Of a DNA stretch of 64,000 nucleotides, positions 52,870 through 59,411 are shown one piece after another. The stretch is taken from the NCBI GenBank assembly GCA_036560145.1, contig DATBRV010000049.1, positions 1 to 64,000 of the forward strand, read 5' to 3'. Numbering within the stretch: the first letter of the stretch is position 1; each line of letters opens with the position of its first letter. Under the pieces are notes generated by a model that was not told where the DNA came from, did not search any database, and worked only from the letters and a program-made list of their open reading frames with translations. A program made the position numbers and the translations under genes. Origin of the DNA: DATBRV01 sp036560145. GTDB lineage: Bacteria > Myxococcota_A > UBA9160 > SMWR01.

Positions 52870-54012
52870 ATGCGCACGCCCCTCTGCGACGCCTTCGGCA
52901 TCGACGTTCCCATCTTCGCCTTCAGCCATTGCCGCGACGTGGTGGCCGCCGTCTCCCAGGCGGGAGGCTTCGGGGTGCTGGGCGCCCTCGCCTTCTCGCC
53001 CGAGCAGCTCGAGATCGAGCTCAAGTGGATCGACGAGCATATCGGCGGCAAGCCCTACGGCGTCGACGTCGTGATGCCCGCGACCTACAAGCGCAGCGAG
53101 GCGGGGGATTTCGCCAAGGCCGATCTCGAGAAGATGCTGCCCGAAGGGCACAAGCAGTGGATCGAGCAGCTGCTGGCCCGCTACGACGTGCCGAAGCTCC
53201 CCGATTCGTTCGTGGCGCGGATCGACACACTGCTCGGCTGGTCCGAGAGCGGCGGACGCAGGCACGTCGAGATCGCGCTCAAGCATCCGATCCGGCTGCT
53301 GGTCAACGCGCTGGGGCCCCCGCCCAAGGACGTGATCGACCGCGCGCACGAGCACGGCGTGAAGGTCGCGGCGCTGGTGGGGAGCGTCGCGCAGGCGCAG
53401 AAGCAGGTCGCGCTCGGCGTCGACGTGATCGTGGCCCAGGGCTGGGAGGCCGGCGGCCACACCGGGGACGTCTCGAGCATGGTGCTGATCCCCGAGGTAG
53501 TCGACGCGGTCTCGCCGGTGCCGGTGCTCGCGGCGGGCGGAATCGGCTGCGGGCGACAGGCCGCCGCCGGGCTCGCGCTCGGCGCGCAGGGCGTCTGGAC
53601 CGGATCCATCTGGCTCACGGTGGCGGAGGCCGAGGCGAGCCCCGTGCTCACCGAGAAGCTGCTGCGCGCCAGCTCGCGCGACACCGTGCGCACGCGCAGC
53701 ATGACGGGCAAGCCCGCCCGGCTGCTGCGCACGCCCTGGACGGAGGCCTGGGACGGACCCGAATCGCCGGGCCCCCTGCCGATGCCGCTGCAGTTCATGC
53801 TGAATGCGGACGCGCAGGCGCGGATCGGCCACTACGCGCGCGCGGAGCGATCCCGCGCGCGCGAGCTGGTCGGCATCCCGGTCGGGCAGATCGTGGGCCG
53901 CATGAACGAGGTGAGGCCGACCCGCGAGGTGGTGCACGAGATGATCAGCGAGTTCGTCGACACCATCGAGCGTCTGGAAGGAATGCTCTCCGCCGCGGAG
54001 AAGAAGAGCTAG
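52870..54012 (+). CDS. nitronate monooxygenase (NMO) family flavoprotein
   Basis: A 380-residue FMN-dependent TIM-barrel protein of the 2-nitropropane dioxygenase/NMO family. Signatures are V-I-V-A-Q-G-W-E-A-G-G-H-T-G (about 188-201) and V-P-V-L-A-A-G-G-I-G-C-G-R-Q (about 217-230), which hold the flavin phosphate. Many members in catabolic operons are not nitronate enzymes; IpdC of steroid C/D-ring breakdown belongs here. The context (FadD, FadE pair) favours a role on a CoA ester or steroid-like intermediate (inference). Its last four bases overlap the convergent TetR gene. Confidence 0.85.
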   Translation: MRTPLCDAFGIDVPIFAFSHCRDVVAAVSQAGGFGVLGALAFSPEQLEIELKWIDEHIGGKPYGVDVVMPATYKRSEAGDFAKADLEKMLPEGHKQWIEQLLARYDVPKLPDSFVARIDTLLGWSESGGRRHVEIALKHPIRLLVNALGPPPKDVIDRAHEHGVKVAALVGSVAQAQKQVALGVDVIVAQGWEAGGHTGDVSSMVLIPEVVDAVSPVPVLAAGGIGCGRQAAAGLALGAQGVWTGSIWLTVAEAEASPVLTEKLLRASSRDTVRTRSMTGKPARLLRTPWTEAWDGPESPGPLPMPLQFMLNADAQARIGHYARAERSRARELVGIPVGQIVGRMNEVRPTREVVHEMISEFVDTIERLEGMLSAAEKKS

Positions 54013-54584
54013 GGGCGCCCCCGCAGCAACAGCTCGGCCGCGTTGCGCGTGTGCTCGACGATCCCGGGCTGGGCGTGCAGCCCGTTGCTCCACCCGACCA
54101 GCGTCGCGAACCAGACGCGCTGGAGCACGTCCGCGATCCGGATCTCCTCGGCGCTCGGCACCACGTCGGTCGTCCCGCTGGCGGTGCCCCGCAGCGCGGC
54201 CGCGATCAGCCGCGCCATCACGGTGTGGAACCCGTGCACCTTCTGCGTGAGCTCGGGCTCGCCGGTGGCGATCGCCCGGACCAGGGCCCGCGCCAGGTTC
54301 GGGCGCCGACACAGAGCGCGGGTCGTCGCCTGGAAGAAGCTGGTGACGCGCTCGAGCGGCGTGTCTCCCTCGGAGGGACGCACCGCGAGCCGCGCCTCAT
54401 GCTCGGCCACCAGCTGCTCGAGCGCCGCCAGCAGCAGGTCTTCCTTGCTGCGAAAGCGGCGGTAGAGGGTGCCGAGCGCGACCCCGGCGTGCGCCGCCAC
54501 GTCGCGCAGGCGCACCGCCTCGAAGCCGCCCTGCTCGGCCAGCTCGACCGCGGTCTCGACGATGCGCCGGGAGCGTTCTTCCAT
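54009..54584 (-). CDS. TetR/AcrR family regulator, likely of the acyl-CoA regulon
   Basis: A 191-residue TetR protein. The HTH is at about residues 10-55: L-R-D-V-A-A-H-A-G-V-A-L-G-T-L-Y-R-R-F-R-S-K-E-D. The ligand domain contains R-P-N-L-A-R-A-L-V-R-A and W-F-A-T-L-V-G-W-S-N-G. A palindromic operator (54593-54606) lies nine bases upstream of the ATG, so autoregulation is expected. Two more copies of that palindrome sit at 3.4 and 48.8 kb in front of other acyl-CoA genes. KstR-type repressors of steroid catabolism belong to this family and recognise an AACnnGTT core. I infer a local KstR-like function but cannot name the ligand. Confidence 0.88.
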   Translation of the reverse strand: MEERSRRIVETAVELAEQGGFEAVRLRDVAAHAGVALGTLYRRFRSKEDLLLAALEQLVAEHEARLAVRPSEGDTPLERVTSFFQATTRALCRRPNLARALVRAIATGEPELTQKVHGFHTVMARLIAAALRGTASGTTDVVPSAEEIRIADVLQRVWFATLVGWSNGLHAQPGIVEHTRNAAELLLRGRP

Positions 54585-54592
54585 GCCGACAT

Positions 54593-54606
54593 TGGAACAC
54601 GTTTCA
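54593..54606. promoter_or_regulatory. KstR-like 14-bp palindromic operator, site 3 (autoregulatory)
   Basis: TGGAACACGTTTCA lies directly ahead of the TetR ATG (54584) and 96 bases before the divergent diiron-protein GTG (54702). It differs at one position from site 1 read on the opposite strand. Its place next to the regulator gene is what links the regulator to the motif. Confidence 0.7.
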
Positions 54607-54701
54607 GTTGCGCGGTCCAGTCCATGGCCGCGGCCACGAGGTCCGGGGTTGCGCCGGACTGTGGTAGCTTGGGCCAGATCCGCGCCCGTTCCGGAGGCTT
54701 C

Positions 54702-55790
54702 GTGAACTACCGGCAGCACAATCCGCTCCCCCTGCCCGCCTCGGGCCCGACCGAAGCGGTGCGCTCGACGCTCGACACCATCTTCGACTGGCGCTACGCG
54801 CTCGAGCAGCAGAACCTGCTCGCGCTCTACGAAAAGGGGAAGACGCTCGCCTGGAACGCGTCGGATCTCGACTGGTCGACCCCCGTCGACCTCGAGAAGA
54901 TGATGAGCGATCGCGCCACCCCCCAATCGGCCGAGCTCTTCGCCCAGATGCTCAAACCCCCGCGCAAGCTCGAGCCGAAGGAACAGGTCGAGTTCAACAT
55001 CCACATGAACGCCTGGATGCTCTCCCAATTCCTGCACGGCGAGCAGGGCGCGCTGGTGGCCACCGCGAAGATCGTGCAGGCGGCCCCCACCGAGGAGGCC
55101 AAGTGGTACGCGGCCAACCAGGTCGCCGACGAGGCGCGCCACGTCGAGGTCTATCACCGCTACCTGACGGAGAAGCTGGGCGTCTCCTACCCGGTGAACG
55201 TGCACCTCCAGAGCCTGCTCGAGCAGATCATCTCCGATTCGCGCTGGGACATGACCTATCTCGGGATGCAGATCATGGTGGAGGGGCTCGCGCTCGCCGC
55301 CTTCGGGCTGATGAAGCTCCAGCTTCCCGACGAGCCGCTGATCCAGGACATCACCAGCCGCATCATGGGCGACGAGGCGCGGCACGTGGCCTTCGGGGTG
55401 CTCTCGCTGGAGTCGTTCTACACCAAGGAGCTCTCCAGCTCGGAGCTTCGCGAGCGCGAGGACTTCGTGATCGAGGCGACCCACCTGATGCGGGATCGCC
55501 TGCTGATGAACCAGGTCTACGAGCGCCTCGGCTGGGACGTCCAGGTCTGGGTGAAGTGGGCCAACGAGACGCCCTTCATGCAGGGCTTCCGGCAGATGCT
55601 CTTCTCGAAGATCGTGCCGAACCTGAAGCGCCTGGGCCTGCTCACCCCGCGCGTGCGCGCGGAGTACGCGAAGATCGGCCTGCTCCACTTCGAGGGGCTG
55701 GCGGATTCGACCGTCGACCCCGAGCCGATGGCGCCGGCCGAGCTGATCTCGCTGCTCGCTAAGCTCCGCGAGGCCTCTGCCCCGGCCTGA
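54702..55790 (+). CDS. R2-like ferritin-superfamily diiron protein (AurF-like motif spacing)
   Basis: A 362-residue helical protein, GTG start with GGAGG ahead. Two diiron half-sites are plain: Glu in H-G-E-Q-G (about 107) followed 28 residues later by D-E-A-R-H, and Glu in V-E-G-L-A (about 188) followed about 29 residues later by D-E-A-R-H. This E-x28-D-E-x2-H spacing is that of AurF/R2-like N- or C-oxygenases. It is divergent from TetR across operator site 3, so it is probably under the same control. A role in oxygenating the compound degraded by the nearby acyl-CoA enzymes is plausible (inference). Confidence 0.82.
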   Translation: MNYRQHNPLPLPASGPTEAVRSTLDTIFDWRYALEQQNLLALYEKGKTLAWNASDLDWSTPVDLEKMMSDRATPQSAELFAQMLKPPRKLEPKEQVEFNIHMNAWMLSQFLHGEQGALVATAKIVQAAPTEEAKWYAANQVADEARHVEVYHRYLTEKLGVSYPVNVHLQSLLEQIISDSRWDMTYLGMQIMVEGLALAAFGLMKLQLPDEPLIQDITSRIMGDEARHVAFGVLSLESFYTKELSSSELREREDFVIEATHLMRDRLLMNQVYERLGWDVQVWVKWANETPFMQGFRQMLFSKIVPNLKRLGLLTPRVRAEYAKIGLLHFEGLADSTVDPEPMAPAELISLLAKLREASAPA

Positions 55791-56132
55791 AGCGCATCTG
55801 AATCGTCTCCGCGAAATGCGTCGGCGCGCGGCGGATGCGCGTCTCCTGCGCAACGCGTGTCGCAAGTCGGCGTCGCCCGCGGACTCTTCGCGTTCGCGCG
55901 CGTGCGACTTGCCGCATGCGGCGTCGGAAGCGCACCGGCAAGATGGGTAATCGCTTTCCCAAGCCGCGGAAGCCGTCCCCCCAGGACATTCGCAGCGCGT
56001 CGAAGCGTCGAAAAAATCCCGTGGATTTACGGTCTGTTGGCGTAGTTGCGTGACGCAGCATGGTGGCACGGTGGTTGCACCCGAAAAAGCATGGAGATGG
56101 ACGCACTGGAGGGGCTCTGGAGGAACGGAGCC
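55791..56132. other. 342-base gap with inverted repeats and a sigma-54-type promoter
   Basis: No convincing gene. It holds an 8-bp inverted repeat, GCAAGTCG (55862-55869) and CGACTTGC (55905-55912), about 150-200 bases ahead of a -24/-12 promoter, which is the distance of an activator-binding site for sigma-54 promoters. TGCGT-G-ACGCA (56047-56057), a near-perfect palindrome, lies seven bases before the -24 element. Short basic reading frames here lack ribosome sites and look non-coding. Confidence 0.55.
56064..56079 (+). promoter_or_regulatory. sigma-54 (-24/-12) promoter
   Basis: TGGCACGGTGGTTGCA equals the sigma-54 consensus TGGCACG-N4-TTGCW at every fixed position. A start site about 12 bases downstream of the GC of the -12 element gives transcription from near 56090, leaving a leader of about 43 bases to the ATG at 56133. 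Chance occurrence of a full match placed directly upstream of a gene is low. Confidence 0.75.
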
Positions 56133-56453
56133 ATGCGTTGCTCGAAGGCGCTCACGCCGCTGGTCACCGGTCTCACCATGGTCGCGCTGTCGACCGAGGC
56201 GCTCGCCGACCCCATCGAGGAGACCCGGGAAAAGCCCCGCCGCCACCGAACCAGCGAGATCCTGACCCGGATCGAGATGCCCCGCGGTGAGACCCGGAGC
56301 TGGCTCGAGGAGCACGTCAGCATCCGCAAGGGAATGGGCCTCGCCTACCACTACAAGGTCGAGACCGAGGACCACCGCAAGGTGATCCTGAGCGTCGGCG
56401 GCCCCGCCCTCAAGAAGAAGCGCCTGGGCCTGATGTTCGAGGTCCGCTTCTAG
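56133..56453 (+). CDS. small exported basic protein of unknown function
   Basis: A 106-residue protein. ATG 56133 has GGAGGAACGGAG ahead and starts a clear signal peptide (cleavage near T-E-A-L-A-D, residue 25). A start at ATG 56091 would put extra residues in front of the leader and is less likely. The mature part is charged: E-K-P-R-R-H-R-T, a middle R-G-E-T-R-S-W-L-E-E-H-V, and a C-terminal L-K-K-K-R-L-G-L-M-F-E-V-R-F whose final aromatic resembles a beta-strand end. It lies behind a sigma-54 promoter, so it is expected to be tightly induced. No family recognised. Confidence 0.7.
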   Translation: MRCSKALTPLVTGLTMVALSTEALADPIEETREKPRRHRTSEILTRIEMPRGETRSWLEEHVSIRKGMGLAYHYKVETEDHRKVILSVGGPALKKKRLGLMFEVRF

Positions 56454-56461
56454 AGAGAGCC

Positions 56462-56544
56462 GCGCGCAAGCGGGCGAAGCCCGCGCGCAGCGAGCCGTAG
56501 GCGAGCGTAGTTCATTCAGGCCGGCCGCAGGCGAGCGGAGTTCA
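56462..56544. repeat. dispersed short GC-rich repeat, copies 2 and 3
   Basis: 56462-56514 is an inverted copy of the element at 2542-2585, with the core GCGAGCCGTAGGCGAGCG ending in TAGTTCA. 56523-56544 is a shorter partial copy (CCGCAGGCGAGCGGAGTTCA). They fill the gap after the exported-protein gene. Several copies per 60 kb suggest a family spread through the genome. Confidence 0.6.
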
Positions 56545-56593
56545 CCCAAGCTAGAGTGCCGCCCGAGCGATCGCCTTCGCGCGCGGAACCCAG

Positions 56594-57247
56594 TTGCCGA
56601 CCCCCGCCCCGCCGGAGCTCAGCCTCGTCGAAGCGATCTACAGCCTGCGCGCGATGCGGCGGCTCTCGCCCGATCCCATCTCCGAGCAGGACCTGCGCTT
56701 CCTGGTGGACGCCGCGACCCAGGCCCCGAGCGCCTCGAACGGACAGAACTGGGCCTTCATCGTCGTGACCGACGAGGGGCAGCGGCGACGTCTCGGCGAG
56801 ATCTACCGCGAGGTGGGGCGCGCCGTGATCCGCGATCAGGCGCTGGCGAGCGGACGGCTCCCGCCCGAGACCGAGAAGGTCTATCGCAACGCGATGCTGC
56901 TGGTGGAAGGCATGGGCACTGTCCCCGCGCTGATCGTGGTGGCCGCACGCGGGCAGCACCCCGCCGACGCCCTTCAGGGCGCCGCCTGGTACGGCTCGCT
57001 CTTCCCCGCCGTCCAGAACCTGATGCTGGCCGCCCGGTCGCGGGGCCTGGGCACGACGCTCACCACGCTGCACAAGCTGCGCGAGGCCGACGTGAAGGCG
57101 GTGCTCGGGATTCCCGACGGCTGGGAGACGGTGGCGCTGATCCCCGTCGGGCGTCCCCTCGGCCGCTTCGGGCCGGTGCGGCGCACGCCCTCCGAACAGG
57201 TGACGCACTGGGACCGCTGGGGAAACCCGCGCCGCGGGAAGCCCTGA
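56594..57247 (+). CDS. nitroreductase family protein
   Basis: A 217-residue FMN-dependent oxidoreductase with a TTG start. The FMN-binding N-terminus is A-I-Y-S-L-R-A-M-R-R-L (about 14-24), with P-S-A-S-N-G-Q-N-W near 45. The C-terminal G-L-G-T-T-L-T-T (about 154) and P-V-G-R-P motifs complete the fold. The R-R-F/Y-S phosphate motif reads M-R-R-L-S, a mild deviation. It may act on quinones or nitro compounds or in flavin-linked dehydrogenation. Its TGA overlaps the probable CTG start of the next gene. Confidence 0.87.
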   Translation: MPTPAPPELSLVEAIYSLRAMRRLSPDPISEQDLRFLVDAATQAPSASNGQNWAFIVVTDEGQRRRLGEIYREVGRAVIRDQALASGRLPPETEKVYRNAMLLVEGMGTVPALIVVAARGQHPADALQGAAWYGSLFPAVQNLMLAARSRGLGTTLTTLHKLREADVKAVLGIPDGWETVALIPVGRPLGRFGPVRRTPSEQVTHWDRWGNPRRGKP

Positions 57248-58968
57248 GGCCCGGCGCCCCGACGATCTGGGCGGCGGCGCTGGCCCTCTACACGGCGCTC
57301 GCGATCGCCTCGACCTGGCCGCTCGCGCGCGAGCTGGACACCAGCCTGGCGCGCGGCACCGACGTCTCGGCGACGGTGCCCTTCGCCTCCGCCTGGTCCC
57401 TGTGGTGGACGGCCGACCGCGTCGCGGCGGGCTTCCGGTCTTTCTGGGACGCCCCGATCTTCTTCCCGACGCCCCAGAGCTACGCCTTCTCCGAGCCGAT
57501 GCTGCTCGAGGGTCTGGCGGCGGCGCCGCTCCAGTGGCTGGGCGCCTCGCCCGTGCTCGCCTGCAACCTGATCCTGCTCGCAGCGCTGGTGAGCAACGGC
57601 GCCTTCGCCCTGGCTCTCCTGCGCAGCCTCGGGCTCGCCCCGCTCGCGGCGATCGCCGGCGGCGCGCTGCTGTGTCTGCTCCCCTTCGTGCATCACGAGC
57701 TCGGCGTCCTCACGCTGGTTCCGCTCGCGGGCGTGCTCGCCACCCTGCACGCGCTGCTCGCGTTCTCACGGCGCGCCACGCTGCCCCGAGGCCTGCGCCT
57801 GGGCATCGCCTTCGCCGCGGCGTATTTCCTGTGCGGGCAGAACGCGCTCTTCCTCGCGCTGGTCGCGGGTCCGGCCGCGCTGTGTCTGGCGAGCCGCGCC
57901 CATCTCGCACCGCGCAGCCTGCTCGCGCTCGCCGTCGCGGCGGCGACCGCCGCCGTGCTGCTCCTCCCGATCGCGAAGACCCAGATCGACGTGCGCCGCA
58001 CGCACGGCTTCGCCCGCCCCGCGCGCCTCGTCGCGCTGGGAGCCGCCGCGCCCCGCGACTTCTGGCGGGCGCCGACGGCGCCGCTGCTCCCCTTCCCGGG
58101 CGTCCACGCCGCGGCGGATCCGAACCAACGGGCGCTGTTTCCCGGCGCGCTCAAGCTCGCGCTCGCACTCGCTGGCCTCGCCTGGGGCCTGCGGCGCGCG
58201 GACACCCGACGCTTCACCGCCTTCCTGCTGGCGACGGCGGCCGGCGCGGTCGCGCTCTCGATGCTCCCGGGCTGGGACTCGCTGGGCGGCGCGCATCGCG
58301 TGCTGCGCGCGCTGGTGCCCGGGCTCGCACAGGTCCGCAGCTTCTGGCGGGCGTCGATGCTAATGCAGGTCGCGACCGCGCTGCTCGCGGCGGCGGGGAT
58401 CCAGGCGCTCGCCGAAGCGGCGCGCCGACCGCTGGCGCCCGCCGCGCGCCGCGCCGCGAAAGCCGCGGTGATCGCGGTCGCGCTGGCGGCCAGCGCCGAG
58501 CTGTGGCCGCCGGCGCCCGGCCTCTCGCCCGCGCCCTCACGCGAGGCGTGGCGACCCTGGCTCGACGCGGTCGAGCAGCGCCTGCCGCCCGGCGCGGCGC
58601 TGGTCCACCTGCCGGTGCCCGCCAGCGAAGCCGTCGCCGACTACGAGGAGACGGCGCGCGCGATGCTGCTCGCGACCGCGCACGGGCGGCCGCTGGTGAA
58701 CGGCTACTCGAGCTACTTCCCGAGCGGCTATCGCGCCTTCGCACGCTTCATGCGGGGCTGCCCGGCGCCCGAGGCCTGGTCGCTGCTGCACGAGGTGGGT
58801 CTGCGCCTGCTCAGCATCCGCAGCTCCTGGCTCGCCGCCGATCCGGGCTGCGGACCCGCCGAGCCGCTCTATCGCCGCGCCGCCGCGTATCCCGAGCTCG
58901 ACGTCGAGCTCTGGGAGGCGGTGAACGCTAGCCCGCCAGGTCCGGACGATATTCGGGGTGCGCCGTGA
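57244..58968 (+). CDS. large multi-pass membrane protein (glycosyltransferase/YfhO-like)
   Basis: A polytopic membrane protein of about 574 residues. From GTG 57376 only 530 residues would be made, but the open frame upstream encodes an obvious first membrane helix and the conserved T-W-P-L-A turn of this family (from about 57265). The only start there is CTG 57244, which overlaps the nitroreductase TGA (CTGA) with a weak GGGAAG ahead, so I extend to it. About ten more hydrophobic segments follow, then a soluble C-terminal part with A-L-V-H-L-P-V-P. It resembles polyprenyl-phosphate-sugar-dependent transferases and YfhO-type proteins. Its end overlaps the convergent SRPBCC gene. Confidence 0.75.
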   Translation: MRPGAPTIWAAALALYTALAIASTWPLARELDTSLARGTDVSATVPFASAWSLWWTADRVAAGFRSFWDAPIFFPTPQSYAFSEPMLLEGLAAAPLQWLGASPVLACNLILLAALVSNGAFALALLRSLGLAPLAAIAGGALLCLLPFVHHELGVLTLVPLAGVLATLHALLAFSRRATLPRGLRLGIAFAAAYFLCGQNALFLALVAGPAALCLASRAHLAPRSLLALAVAAATAAVLLLPIAKTQIDVRRTHGFARPARLVALGAAAPRDFWRAPTAPLLPFPGVHAAADPNQRALFPGALKLALALAGLAWGLRRADTRRFTAFLLATAAGAVALSMLPGWDSLGGAHRVLRALVPGLAQVRSFWRASMLMQVATALLAAAGIQALAEAARRPLAPAARRAAKAAVIAVALAASAELWPPAPGLSPAPSREAWRPWLDAVEQRLPPGAALVHLPVPASEAVADYEETARAMLLATAHGRPLVNGYSSYFPSGYRAFARFMRGCPAPEAWSLLHEVGLRLLSIRSSWLAADPGCGPAEPLYRRAAAYPELDVELWEAVNASPPGPDDIRGAP

Positions 58969-59407
58969 GCCACTCCGAGAGCCGCCGCATCGACGCTTCG
59001 TTCTGCTTGTTGATGAAGCGATAGATCGGCCCCTCGAACCAGCGCCAGGGGGCCGACACCAGGTGGTACCGCTCCTCGAAGTGCAGGCGCGTGCGGCCGG
59101 GCCCGAGCGGCTCGAGCCGCAGGCGGCCGGTCTGATCGTTGCCCGGCTCACGGCTGATCATCCGATAGGTGTAGCCGCGGGCCGGCTCCACCTCGCTCAC
59201 CAGCTCGAGCGCGGTGCCGCGCCGGCCGAACGGCAGCCGGTAGCTCACCCGCCGCAGCAGGCCGTCGCCGCGCGCGTCGCCCGGCCAGAGCACCTCGACG
59301 CCGAGCACCATCGGGGCGTAGTCCGTCCAGCGCGGGTAGTCCTGCATCAGCGCCCAGAGCCTCTCGGCCCGGTGCGGCAGCTCGATCTGGTAGCGGTGCT
59401 CGCGCAT
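58928..59407 (-). CDS. SRPBCC (START/polyketide-cyclase-like) family protein
   Basis: A 159-residue single-domain protein of the SRPBCC fold. The N-terminal strand Y-Q-I-E-L-P-H-R-A-E-R-L-W-A-L-M-Q-D-Y-P-R-W precedes the helix that closes the hydrophobic pocket; L-E-P-L-G-P-G-R-T-R-L-H-F-E-E-R-Y is the typical late strand pair. The C-terminal helix M-R-R-L-S-E-W-L is intact. Such proteins bind lipids or polyketides or remove water from them. It lies four bases ahead of the RND exporter on the minus-strand map and overlaps the membrane protein by 41 bases at its end. Confidence 0.85.
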   Translation of the reverse strand: MREHRYQIELPHRAERLWALMQDYPRWTDYAPMVLGVEVLWPGDARGDGLLRRVSYRLPFGRRGTALELVSEVEPARGYTYRMISREPGNDQTGRLRLEPLGPGRTRLHFEERYHLVSAPWRWFEGPIYRFINKQNEASMRRLSEWLTAHPEYRPDLAG

Positions 59408-59411
59408 GCGC

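Noticed and set aside
55835..56053. A 72-codon basic frame in the gap before the sigma-54 promoter
   Set aside because: No ribosome site, runs through the inverted repeat and the palindrome, and the Arg-rich composition is what non-coding GC-rich DNA gives.
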